Shown one piece after another: positions 31,160 to 39,252 of a DNA stretch of 41,376 nt. Source of the DNA: Flavobacteriia bacterium (GTDB taxonomy: Bacteria; Bacteroidota; Bacteroidia; Flavobacteriales_D; Crocinitomicaceae). The stretch is taken from positions 1-41,376 of the forward strand of contig CANHQP010000029.1 in the NCBI GenBank assembly GCA_947462925.1, written 5' to 3'. Positions within the stretch are counted from its first letter, which is position 1. Each line of letters begins with the position of its first letter. Both the position numbers and the translations under genes were made by a program. The notes under the pieces were generated by a model. It saw only the letters and a program-made list of their open reading frames with translations, was not told where the DNA came from and ran no database searches.

Positions 31160-33874
31160 ATGAATTTGAAATTGTTCAAACTTACATATTATATTGCTTT
31201 TTGCCTAGTTTTTGTTTTAGTTTCATGTCATCAAACCAAACATGTTCCTGAAGGCAAGTACTTGTTGAAAAAAAACAAATTGGTTGTAAAAGGAGATAAT
31301 CTCGACCTTGAAACAATGAATGAAATTATTCGTCAGCAACCAAATCGGAGGACTTTGGGCTTGAAGATGAAACTTTGGGCTTACAACAGGGAAACTTTTT
31401 TTTATTTAATTAAAACAGATTCATTAACAATCGCGCGCAAAAGAGAAAAAGCGAATACAAGGTTGCAACGAATCAATGAGAAACGTTTGGACAAAGTTTA
31501 TGATATCAATAAAAAACGAATTGAAAAAGCAAGGGAAAGAGGTCAGAATGAATATACTCAGAAAATTCCAGTACTGAAAGATACAATTACTCCTCGTAAG
31601 TTTTTTAGAGAATGGTTTAAGTACAAAGTAGGAGAGAAGCCCGTTGTTTTTGATACATCTTTACAAGCTAAATCATTACAACAACTTCAAATTTATCTTA
31701 AGAAAAAAGGTTATTACTTTGGAGATGTAAAGATTGAAAACGTTTCTAAAAGAGGTAAAATTGTTAGTTCATATTTGGTAGAAACAGGAAAATCATATAT
31801 CATTGATACAGTGCTTTTCGGCGGAAAGAATCCTTCCATTGTTGGAGATTACATGAAGTACATGAAAAAGCCAGAATTTGAAAGCTTGGTTGGTCAAAAC
31901 TTGGATTCAGATATTATTGAATCTTACAAATCAAAAGTTGCACGTTATATGCGTGATGCTGGATACTATGGTTTTAGTCCATCCCATATCAATATTTGGG
32001 CGGATTCTAGTGCAAAAGATTCAATTTCAGGTTTTAAGGTAAAATTAAGATTGGAGTTTATCAATCGAACAATTAAGGAAAGAGACATCACGAAGGATGT
32101 TGCCCACCAAGCTACCTATGTGAGAAGGGTTTATTTCCATATGGCAGATAAAATATATTACCAAGGGAATTTTGAAGATTCTGCGAAAGCAAGGGGACTC
32201 TTGCCAATTGAAAACAATTTTCTAAATACATTGGATTCTCTCAGATATCAAGAAATTTATATGACCAAGAAGGAGAAAGCGGATAAACATTTCAAGCTTG
32301 ATTCTTCCGTGTTGCAGCCACTGAGAATGGCTACTTTCAAATTCAATGGTGAATTATCTGTAAGACCTGAAATGTTAGAATTGCAAAATTATTTGGAAGA
32401 AACGAACCTTTACAAAGAGTATTATTTGGAAAGATCGTATGCTCGATTGTCGCAATTGGGTGTTTTTCAAACAATAAAACCAGTAATACAAGAAATTCCA
32501 GGCACAAATTTGATTGATGTGCATTACTATTTAGTTCCCGCAGCTAAACAAAGTTATAGTTTTGAACCTCGATTTACCAATTCAAATGGATTTTTGGGAG
32601 TTGCGGCTTCAATCAATTACAACAACAAAAATCTTTTCAAAGGAACTGAAAAATTGACTTTGAGTTTGAGCGGTGGTTTTGAATCTCAACCGCCCATTTT
32701 TGATCAAACGCTGGATGGTGAGAAAATTAAAAATGCTGCGCGAAGTTTTAACACTTTCGAGATTGGTCCTACAGTAAAATTCGATTTACCTGGTTTGTTT
32801 CCGATTAAAATCACTAAACTTTCCAAAAGGAAAGCGCCTCGAACAATTCTTTCAACCGCGTATAATTATCAGAAAAGATTGGATTTTGATCGCGGTGTTT
32901 TTCAGTTCAATTATACCTATAAATTCGTGCTTAATAAAACGCAATTGTTGCAATTTGGATTTCCTTTTGCATCGGTTGTAAAATTTGTTGCCATCAATAA
33001 AAACGATGCTTTTGAGCAGAAATTAATTCAGAATAACGACTTGTTTTTGAGAAATGCATACAGCGATCAATTCATTTGGCAGGATTTCAAAGTTACTTTT
33101 GAATACAACAATAAGACTGAGAAAAAAGGTAAAACAACCGTGTTTTACAATGCAACTTTTGATCATGCTGGTTTATTGACAAGTTGGCTCAGTCATAAAA
33201 CAGATACGGTAACTTTTCAGGAGGAAATTTTTGGCGTTCCTTATTCTCAATTTGCACGATTGGATAATGAGGTAATTGTTGGTTATCCACTTTCAAAAGG
33301 CAAGTCGTTCAATTTTCGATTTGTTGCTGGTGCAGGAATTCCATATGGAAATACCATCACGTCAATGCCTTACGATTACAGTTTCTTCGCAGGTGGTGCG
33401 AATGACAATAGGGGATGGCGTGCACGTTCGTTGGGTCCTGGAGCCTATAAATACTATTTAGATACAAACAGAACTGCCACGCAAATTGGAGATATTCGAT
33501 TAGGTGGTTCAGCTGAATATCGTTTTTCGATGAGTAAATTGTTCAAAGGTGCAGTATTTCTTGATGCTGCGAATGTTTGGACAACACAAAATGACGTTAA
33601 ACGTCCAGGTGGACAATTTTCAAAGAATTGGTATAAAGAAATTGCTTATTCCGCCGGTTTTGGTTTGCGTATAGATTTCAGCTTTTTCATTGTGCGTTTA
33701 GATTTAGGATTGCCAATCAATAATCCCGCGATGCCTGCTGGTTCTAGATGGATTTTCCAGTCGAGAAAAGCCTATTATGATGAAGGTTTGGTTGCTTTAG
33801 GACCAGATTATAAAAGCATCATGCCAAAACCTTTTATTCCAAGTTTGAACTTTGGGATTGGGTATCCTTTTTAG
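31160..33874 (+). CDS. tamL: TamL: BamA/TamA-family outer-membrane lipoprotein
   Basis: A 904-residue protein. A lipoprotein signal (FVLVSC, C23) starts it, unlike TamA of proteobacteria; Bacteroidota use this lipoprotein form, called TamL. POTRA-type repeats fill the N-terminal half (KGKYLLKKNKLVVKG-like start, LQQLQIYLKKKGYYFGDVKIE, and PEMLELQNYLEETNLYKEYYLERS). The C-terminal half is a 16-strand Omp85 barrel with GGANDNRGWRARSLGPGAY, and the last strand ends in GIGYPF. It should help insert or assemble outer-membrane proteins with TamB. TamB is not adjacent here. Confidence 0.9.
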   Translation: MNLKLFKLTYYIAFCLVFVLVSCHQTKHVPEGKYLLKKNKLVVKGDNLDLETMNEIIRQQPNRRTLGLKMKLWAYNRETFFYLIKTDSLTIARKREKANTRLQRINEKRLDKVYDINKKRIEKARERGQNEYTQKIPVLKDTITPRKFFREWFKYKVGEKPVVFDTSLQAKSLQQLQIYLKKKGYYFGDVKIENVSKRGKIVSSYLVETGKSYIIDTVLFGGKNPSIVGDYMKYMKKPEFESLVGQNLDSDIIESYKSKVARYMRDAGYYGFSPSHINIWADSSAKDSISGFKVKLRLEFINRTIKERDITKDVAHQATYVRRVYFHMADKIYYQGNFEDSAKARGLLPIENNFLNTLDSLRYQEIYMTKKEKADKHFKLDSSVLQPLRMATFKFNGELSVRPEMLELQNYLEETNLYKEYYLERSYARLSQLGVFQTIKPVIQEIPGTNLIDVHYYLVPAAKQSYSFEPRFTNSNGFLGVAASINYNNKNLFKGTEKLTLSLSGGFESQPPIFDQTLDGEKIKNAARSFNTFEIGPTVKFDLPGLFPIKITKLSKRKAPRTILSTAYNYQKRLDFDRGVFQFNYTYKFVLNKTQLLQFGFPFASVVKFVAINKNDAFEQKLIQNNDLFLRNAYSDQFIWQDFKVTFEYNNKTEKKGKTTVFYNATFDHAGLLTSWLSHKTDTVTFQEEIFGVPYSQFARLDNEVIVGYPLSKGKSFNFRFVAGAGIPYGNTITSMPYDYSFFAGGANDNRGWRARSLGPGAYKYYLDTNRTATQIGDIRLGGSAEYRFSMSKLFKGAVFLDAANVWTTQNDVKRPGGQFSKNWYKEIAYSAGFGLRIDFSFFIVRLDLGLPINNPAMPAGSRWIFQSRKAYYDEGLVALGPDYKSIMPKPFIPSLNFGIGYPF

Positions 33875-33934
33875 AATTCTTTGGATTTGTATTTATTGTC
33901 TGAATTAATTCGTTTCTATTGACTTAAATAATTT

Positions 33935-33942
33935 TATCTTTG
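33935..33942 (+). promoter_or_regulatory. -7 element of the CNNM/CorC gene
   Basis: TATCTTTG matches TAnnTTTG exactly, with TTTC at 33912-33915 19 bp upstream and the ATG 17 nt downstream. Confidence 0.65.
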
Positions 33943-33959
33943 CAAAAACAAATTTTTTA

Positions 33960-35282
33960 ATGGCACTTGATATTTTTATCACCACCTTTTTAGTTTTATT
34001 GAATGGATTTTTCGTTGCAGCTGAGTTTGCAATAGTCAAAGTTAGAGCTTCTCAAATTGAAATTAGAGCACAATTAGGCAGCAGACCAGCTAAACTTTCT
34101 GCACATATTGTCAATCACCTAGACGGTTATTTGGCGGCCACACAATTAGGAATCACGCTTGCAAGTTTGGGATTAGGTTGGGTAGGAGAACCAGTCGTTT
34201 CGAAAATCATTATCGGAATCATGGACATGACCGGAATGGATATTATTAAAAATGAACATCTTGCACACCAAATCGCTCTGCCAATTGCATTTGCTATTAT
34301 TTCTGTATTGCATATCGTTTTTGGTGAATTGGCGCCAAAGTCTATCGCGATTCAAAAAGCAGAATCTACCACTTTGTTTGTTGCTTATCCCTTGAATTTC
34401 TTTTACTTGATATTCAGACCATTTATTTGGGTATTGAACGGTTTTGCTACAATCGTTTTGCGCATGGTGGGAATCAAAACGGTCCACGGCTCTGAAATTC
34501 ACAGTTCTGACGAGTTGAAATATTTGATTCAACAAAGTAGTGAAAGTGGTTCAATCGAAACCAATGATTATGACATCATCAAAAATGCATTCGATTTTTC
34601 TGAAAGAACAGCCAAACAAATTATGATTCCTCGAAATCTAGTGGCTTCATTGAATATCAATAATTTCAATGACAGCGAATTAGAGCGCATGTTGAACGAA
34701 GGATATTCTAGAATTCCTTGCTATGAGGGAACAATTGACAATACTACTGGAATTATTTACATCAAAGATATACTCAAAAAGCTGAGAAAAAACGAGGAAA
34801 TCATCATCAAAGATTTGATGCGTCCTGTGATTATCATTCCTGAAAACAAAAAAATCGGAATTCTTTTGAAAGAGTTTCAGCAAAAGCACATTCACATGGC
34901 GGTCATCGTCAATGAATTTGGTGGAATGGAAGGTTTGGTGACGATGGAAGACATCATCGAAGAATTGGTTGGTGAAATTCAGGATGAAGACGACAACGAA
35001 GTTCCAATTGTTGTTAAAACGAGCGATTTTGTTTACAAAGTGATGGCAACTGCCGCAATCAATGATGTAAACAATATGTTGCCTTCGCCTTTCAAGGAAG
35101 ACAAACGTTTCGATACATTAGCTGGAATTATTATTCAACGCTTCGGAAAAATTCCAAATGTGCAAGAGAAAATCACCATCGACGATTATGAAATCACTGT
35201 ACTAGAGCGAACGGGAAATAAATTAAACTTCGTTGAAGTAAAATATTTGGCGGAAGTTGATGATGAGAAGGAATTGAATTAA
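33960..35282 (+). CDS. CNNM/CorC (HlyC) family transporter with CBS pair
   Basis: A 440-residue protein. The CNNM/DUF21 transmembrane domain occupies about residues 1-190 (FFVAAEFAIVKVR; TQLGITLASLGLGWVGEP; HIVFGELAPKSIAIQKAE). Two CBS domains follow (MIPRNLVASLNINN; IHMAVIVNEFGGMEGLVTMEDIIEELVGEI), then a CorC_HlyC C-terminal domain (FDTLAGIIIQRFGKIP). Members move or sense Mg2+ or Co2+, usually Mg2+ efflux with Na+ exchange, and CBS domains bind ATP/Mg. The old name hemolysin is misleading. It has its own promoter 85 bp after tamL. Confidence 0.92.
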   Translation: MALDIFITTFLVLLNGFFVAAEFAIVKVRASQIEIRAQLGSRPAKLSAHIVNHLDGYLAATQLGITLASLGLGWVGEPVVSKIIIGIMDMTGMDIIKNEHLAHQIALPIAFAIISVLHIVFGELAPKSIAIQKAESTTLFVAYPLNFFYLIFRPFIWVLNGFATIVLRMVGIKTVHGSEIHSSDELKYLIQQSSESGSIETNDYDIIKNAFDFSERTAKQIMIPRNLVASLNINNFNDSELERMLNEGYSRIPCYEGTIDNTTGIIYIKDILKKLRKNEEIIIKDLMRPVIIIPENKKIGILLKEFQQKHIHMAVIVNEFGGMEGLVTMEDIIEELVGEIQDEDDNEVPIVVKTSDFVYKVMATAAINDVNNMLPSPFKEDKRFDTLAGIIIQRFGKIPNVQEKITIDDYEITVLERTGNKLNFVEVKYLAEVDDEKELN

Positions 35283-35626
35283 AATAGTTCTTTTAAGCTC
35301 TTTTTGCTTGATCAAAAAGAACCAAAAAATCAAGGCTGTTTCAGAAAGTTAAAGCGCAAATTTGTGCGTCAAAAAAGATTTTCTAACAAAGCGCTTTATT
35401 TTAACAGATTCTGAAAAAGTGATTTTGTCGGTGATCTACTTCACTAGCGTTGCGTAGCTTCCTCCAAAATTCTACATTTTCAGTGCACTATTAAAAACCT
35501 TTCTTCAAAGGCCAAATGTGTGACATAACCATTTAGTCTAAAAATCTCAACCTTGAGATGTTTCAATTCACGATAAATTCTAATGATATTTTGAACAGAA
35601 AACAATTTAGAATAATAGTAATAATC
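35283..35626. other. 344-bp convergent intergenic region with inverted repeats
   Basis: It lies between the CNNM gene and the WD40 gene. Hairpin A: TCTTTTTG (35299-35306) and CAAAAAGA (35313-35320), loop CTTGAT. Imperfect inverted repeat B: TTTCAGAA-AG-TTAAA-GCGC (35339-35357) with GCGCTTTATTTTAACAGATTCTGAAA (35391-35416), holding an inner near-palindrome (35354-35368). The rest has AT-rich DNA without recognised signals. Hairpin A could end transcription from both sides. No coding frame is convincing. Confidence 0.65.
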
Positions 35627-36526
35627 CTAATAAACCTCGTTCATCTCCCACAAAATAATTCTTTTATCATCGCCGGCGGAGACGAAATTCATTTCATCTT
35701 TTTTCCATAAATCATTCACTGCGTGGGAATGTCCGCCATCTTTGCGTTCGATTCTTTTTAACACATCTGCTGAGAAAGAATCCCAGATTTTGATGGTTTT
35801 GTCGCGACTGGCAGTCACAAAAACACGGCCTTGTTGTAGGAAAATGATTCTGTAAATCCCAAAATTGTGCGCAGGAATTTCGTACAAACATTTTTCTTCC
35901 TTCCAATTCCAAATGCGCAAATGTCCGTCTTTGCCACCGCTGAGCAACAATTGTGGTTTGAGAGGAAATAGATGCAAGCAATTGACGCCATCTTTGTGCG
36001 CGTGAAAAGATTGAATTTCATTGTAATTGCTCGTTTCAAAAATGCGAATCTTTTCATCCTGACAAGCAACGAAAATAATTTTTCCGTCATTGCTGACGTG
36101 AATGTCGCGGATTTTGCCAACTTGCAAGGGCAAGAAAATCAATAAATTCCAATTGATTGTATTCCAAATGGCTAGATTGCCGTCTGCGTCGGTGGTGTAA
36201 AGGTGATTTTTATGGAAATTCTCTACAATCGCAAAAATGGCGCTTTTGTGTTGAACGAAGTGTTTCAATTCGCGTTTTTCCTCCAAATTCACGATGTGCA
36301 AAGAACCCGAAGAAGTGCCAAAAACCAAGATTTTTTCGTCTTGAATCAGTTTCAAACTGTAGATACTTTTGTCAGCCTTGATTGAAAAAGCATCCTGCGT
36401 TCCCAAAGTCAAATTCCAACGCGCCACGAAATTATCTCCCGAACCAGAATAAACGGATTCGTCCACGCCGTCAATCGCGTAAATCGCACCAGAATGGCCT
36501 TTTAGTTCGAGATTTTTGGTAATCAT
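35627..36526 (-). CDS. WD40 repeat beta-propeller protein
   Basis: A 299-residue soluble protein with seven WD40-type repeats. Each has a structured GH-like turn and a WD/WN end: GHSGAIYAIDGVDESVYSGSGDNFVARWNL, then later blades ending in AIWNTIN, RIFETSN, LRIWNWK, IKIWDSF and RIILWEM. It fits one propeller with no other domain and no signal peptide, so it is a cytoplasmic scaffold, partner unknown. A repeat region of about 160 bp separates it from the ComA-like gene, so it may be an independent transcript. Confidence 0.85.
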   Translation of the reverse strand: MITKNLELKGHSGAIYAIDGVDESVYSGSGDNFVARWNLTLGTQDAFSIKADKSIYSLKLIQDEKILVFGTSSGSLHIVNLEEKRELKHFVQHKSAIFAIVENFHKNHLYTTDADGNLAIWNTINWNLLIFLPLQVGKIRDIHVSNDGKIIFVACQDEKIRIFETSNYNEIQSFHAHKDGVNCLHLFPLKPQLLLSGGKDGHLRIWNWKEEKCLYEIPAHNFGIYRIIFLQQGRVFVTASRDKTIKIWDSFSADVLKRIERKDGGHSHAVNDLWKKDEMNFVSAGDDKRIILWEMNEVY

Positions 36527-36527
36527 A

Positions 36528-36567
36528 TTTTTAGATATTAGGATGTTAAGATTTTAGGATGTTAAGA
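36528..36567 (-). repeat. Five 8-bp units, inverted, just upstream of the WD40 start
   Basis: Read on the minus strand: TCTTAACA, TCCTAAAA, TCTTAACA, TCCTAATA, TCTAAAAA, all in phase (40 bp). The array ends 1 bp from the WD40 start codon. It is the inverse-oriented counterpart of the array at 36654-36677. Confidence 0.85.
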
Positions 36568-36596
36568 CATTGGTATTTTTGAACAGATTGAAATAA

Positions 36597-36650
36597 TCTT
36601 AAAGTTGCGAAGCAACAACAAAAATCGAAGTCTTAAAGTTGCGTAGCAAC
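36597..36650. repeat. Direct pair of a 20-bp element containing a small hairpin
   Basis: TCTTAAAGTTGCGWAGCAAC occurs at 36597-36616 (W=A) and 36631-36650 (W=T), 34 bp apart. Each contains GTTGC-3 nt-GCAAC, a 5-bp stem. The pair sits between the two opposed 8-bp arrays. Confidence 0.75.
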
Positions 36651-36653
36651 GGC

Positions 36654-36677
36654 TCCTAATATCTTAACATCTTAAAA
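36654..36677. repeat. Three 8-bp units ending at the ComA-like gene stop
   Basis: TCCTAATA, TCTTAACA, TCTTAAAA on the plus strand, in phase, 8 bp before the stop codon of the minus-strand ComA-like gene. Same family as 23955-24010. Confidence 0.8.
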
Positions 36678-36685
36678 TCTCCTTA

Positions 36686-37501
36686 CTACATGTCTTCTTC
36701 CTCAGTATCGCTATCTACTTGCTTCAAACGCTCGGCGTAATCTGCTGGGAGGAAATCGAAGAAAGTGTCGCCACGCAATCCTAGGCGCAAGCATTCTAAT
36801 GGAATCATTTCGTGTGGACCGATATTTCCCAAGTTTACGTTGGCACCAAATAATTTGATGAACCAAACTTGTTGATTTTTTTGTGGTGCTTCCCACAAAA
36901 TGTCTTCCGGTTTCACTTTCGCGATGATTTTGTTTATCAACATTGTATGCGCAGTTCCGTTTGGTCTGAAAACACCTACATTTCCAGCTTCACGGCCTTC
37001 AGCGATTACTTTCCAAGAACCAGCTTCCAATTCTGTCGTCATCATTTTGATCCAACGGTTTGGGCTGATCAAGATTCCTGAATCCTTTGAACCAACTTCA
37101 GATAAAACGGTTCTGTATTTCGCCATTTTACTGATTAACTCACATTTTTCGTCGTGGTTGATGATGATTGAACCGTCAGAAATTTCTGCCAAATCCAATT
37201 TGTATTTGTCCATTACTCGCAAGTAATCGTCAAATTTTCCACGGGCAAAAAATGCTTCAAACAACGTTCCTCCAAAATAGGGACGAATGCCGTTGTCCAT
37301 GTATAATTTTATTTTTTCTTCCAGATTTTGCGCCACATAAGAGGTTCCAAATCCGAATTTTACGATATCTGTTAAATGTCCATTTGCTTCGATAAAATTC
37401 TCAACTTCTCTCAAGCTGAGTCCTTTATCCATCATCATGGTGATTCCTTTGTTTCTTGGTTTTGCGGGTCTTTCTGGAATGTACGGTAATTCGAAATTCA
37501 T
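36686..37501 (-). CDS. ComA-like phosphosulfolactate synthase family protein
   Basis: A 271-residue protein. The TIM-barrel signatures of ComA are present: GITMMMDKGLSLREVENFI, VKFGFGTSYV, the GGTLFEAFFARGKFDDYL segment, LAEISDGSIIIN, LSEVGSKDSG and VIAEGREAGNVGVF. ComA in methanogens joins sulfite to phosphoenolpyruvate to give (2R)-phospho-3-sulfolactate on the way to coenzyme M. A flavobacterium does not make coenzyme M, so the product probably feeds another sulfonate, such as precursors of sulfonolipids; this is an inference. The C-terminus ends in an acidic tail (SDTEEEDM). It follows a TPR gene by 7 bp. Confidence 0.85.
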   Translation of the reverse strand: MNFELPYIPERPAKPRNKGITMMMDKGLSLREVENFIEANGHLTDIVKFGFGTSYVAQNLEEKIKLYMDNGIRPYFGGTLFEAFFARGKFDDYLRVMDKYKLDLAEISDGSIIINHDEKCELISKMAKYRTVLSEVGSKDSGILISPNRWIKMMTTELEAGSWKVIAEGREAGNVGVFRPNGTAHTMLINKIIAKVKPEDILWEAPQKNQQVWFIKLFGANVNLGNIGPHEMIPLECLRLGLRGDTFFDFLPADYAERLKQVDSDTEEEDM

Positions 37502-37508
37502 ATTTGTG

Positions 37509-38912
37509 TTAATTTGAGAACAAATCTACTATTTTTTGTTCGTTTTTTAAATTGGGGTACAACGTGAAGAGTTCTTTCGATTTCTCTTCGTCTTCGATTA
37601 TACAATTAATTAAAAGATTTATCGCTTCTTGTTTTCTGTTTAAAATCCAGTATAAATTTACTTTAATAAGATCTGTGATTAAGATCAAATTTTCGGGAAT
37701 TTCCATGTTTTCCATGAAATATTTCGCATCCAAAATTCTTTCTAAATCAATCAGGAATTCGATGTAATCACAAACAATTTCTTCGTTGTTTGGGTCTAAT
37801 TCCATCGCAAGCAAATAGGCATTTTCAGCATTTGCCCATTCTTCAATCTTTTCAAAAGCACCTGCCAACACGTGGTAAAAACTGCCGTTTGTGGGGTCTA
37901 AATTGATGGCTTTTTGAATCAAAATGATGCCTTCGTTGGTTTTGCCTTCCAAATCACTCACGATTCCTAAGCCTAACCATGCTTCTGGCAATTCTGGGAA
38001 AAACTCAATGCTTCGGTGGTAATAATGTCTTGCCAAATCGTAGTTCCCAAGTTGTTCATGACATTCGCCTACGTAACACAGAGCCAAGCCGTCTTCACCG
38101 TCGAGTTCCATGCATTTTTCAAAATGATCAATCGACAATTGAAATTTATCTTGCGATAAAAAAGCATTTCCTAAATTGAAATAAGCAGGCGAAAATTCTT
38201 CGTTAATAGCGACACAAAATTCATAGGCCCAAATTGCTTGATCCCAATCTTCTAGCTTTGAATATGCGTTTCCTAAATTGTACCAAGCCGTGAAAGAATA
38301 AGGATTTTCGTCAATGAAATTAGAATAACATTGAATCGCTTTTTCGTATTCGTTAATTTGGTCGTAGCAAAATGCAATTTCGTAAATCGCTGCTTCGTTG
38401 TTGGGATTGTATTTGATGGCATCGTGCAACACTTCAATTGCTTGGTTGTACTCGCTCAAGTTTTCAAATTCCATTGCCAAATCCAAGAAAATCTCGTCTT
38501 TGTCTTCTGGCTCAGAAACTTTCAACGCTTCTTGGAAAAACTTTATCGCCGTTTTTGAATCGCGCAACTGACTGAAAATGGATGCTTTGGTCAATAAAAA
38601 CTCGCAAGTAGGAAGTTCGATTTTTTCCACTTGTGCCAATAGATTCAACGCTTCTTTCAACTGACCGGTTGCAGAAATTGCTTGCGCTTTTCGCAATTTG
38701 AAAAGCATGTTATAGGGAAAATGTTGCATGCCTCTTTCAGCACACAAATTTGCTTTATGGTATTGACTGTTAATTAAATAGTGATCAATGATGGCTTCCA
38801 ATCTGTCACTATCGATAAATCCAACTGTTTCTCCTTTCAAAGATTTCTCGAATCGTTCCAGGTCTTCGTTGAAATTACCCTCATAATACTCGTCTTCTTC
38901 GTCGTTAAACAT
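37509..38912 (-). CDS. TPR repeat protein
   Basis: A 467-residue protein with a charged N-terminus (MFNDEEDEYYEGNFNEDLE) and at least nine tandem TPR units from about residue 45 to 430 (AWYNLGNAYSKLEDWDQAIWAYE; AYFNLGNAFLSQDKFQLSIDHFEKC; ALCYVGECHEQLGNYDLARHYYH). No signal peptide, so cytoplasmic scaffold. It is the first gene of the operon with the ComA-like gene (7-bp gap) and could assemble or regulate it. The partner is unknown. Confidence 0.88.
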   Translation of the reverse strand: MFNDEEDEYYEGNFNEDLERFEKSLKGETVGFIDSDRLEAIIDHYLINSQYHKANLCAERGMQHFPYNMLFKLRKAQAISATGQLKEALNLLAQVEKIELPTCEFLLTKASIFSQLRDSKTAIKFFQEALKVSEPEDKDEIFLDLAMEFENLSEYNQAIEVLHDAIKYNPNNEAAIYEIAFCYDQINEYEKAIQCYSNFIDENPYSFTAWYNLGNAYSKLEDWDQAIWAYEFCVAINEEFSPAYFNLGNAFLSQDKFQLSIDHFEKCMELDGEDGLALCYVGECHEQLGNYDLARHYYHRSIEFFPELPEAWLGLGIVSDLEGKTNEGIILIQKAINLDPTNGSFYHVLAGAFEKIEEWANAENAYLLAMELDPNNEEIVCDYIEFLIDLERILDAKYFMENMEIPENLILITDLIKVNLYWILNRKQEAINLLINCIIEDEEKSKELFTLYPNLKNEQKIVDLFSN

Positions 38913-39038
38913 AATTTCAACTTTGAAGATAAATTTAAGGATAAATTTCGGGCGAAAAAAAAAATCGTTGATTTCTTTTAGGTTTTGTTGACAAAAATTG
39001 GGTTTTTTGGAGGGAATATTACTTAGAGAGTTAAAAGA

Positions 39039-39075
39039 TCACTTCGACAGGCTCACTTCGACAGGCTCAGTGAGC
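39039..39075. repeat. 14-bp direct duplication followed by a short palindrome
   Basis: TCACTTCGACAGGC is present twice without a spacer (39039-39052 and 39053-39066), followed by TCAGTGAGC. GCTCAGTGAGC at 39065-39075 forms a 5-bp palindrome. It sits in the 340-bp gap between the TPR and acyltransferase genes. Confidence 0.8.
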
Positions 39076-39121
39076 TTTTACTAGCTCAATGTAAAAGAGT
39101 GAAGAGTTAAAACTGTGAAAC

Positions 39122-39213
39122 CGTCATTCTCATTTTGTTTCTCTGTCTGTTTTAATTCGTCATTCTCATTCTGTTTCTCTGTCTGTTTTAATCTCATTCT
39201 GTTTCTCATTTTG
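39122..39213. repeat. Imperfect 36-bp tandem repeat, about 2.5 copies
   Basis: A unit beginning CGTCATTCTCATT, then TGTTTCTCTGTCTG and TTTTAATT, occurs at 39122-39157 and again at 39158-39192 with one T-to-C change. A third partial copy (CTCATTCTGTTTCTC) follows to 39213. It ends in the TTTG that forms the -33 element of the next gene. The remaining part of the 340-bp gap shows no coding frame. Confidence 0.85.
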
Positions 39214-39244
39214 AATATTCTACTCGAATAAATTTATAGTTTTG
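39210..39244 (+). promoter_or_regulatory. Promoter of the acyltransferase gene
   Basis: TTTG (39210-39213), 23 bp, then TAGTTTTG (39237-39244), ATG 8 nt downstream. The spacer is at the long end of the usual range. Confidence 0.6.
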
Positions 39245-39252
39245 CGGGAAAT

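Noticed and set aside
33960-35282. Hemolysin
   Set aside because: The domain order (CNNM, CBS pair, CorC_HlyC) is that of an ion transporter; hemolysin is a historical label.
39122-39213. Possible CRISPR repeat (36-bp unit)
   Set aside because: Copies are directly adjacent with no unique spacers between them; it is a simple tandem repeat.
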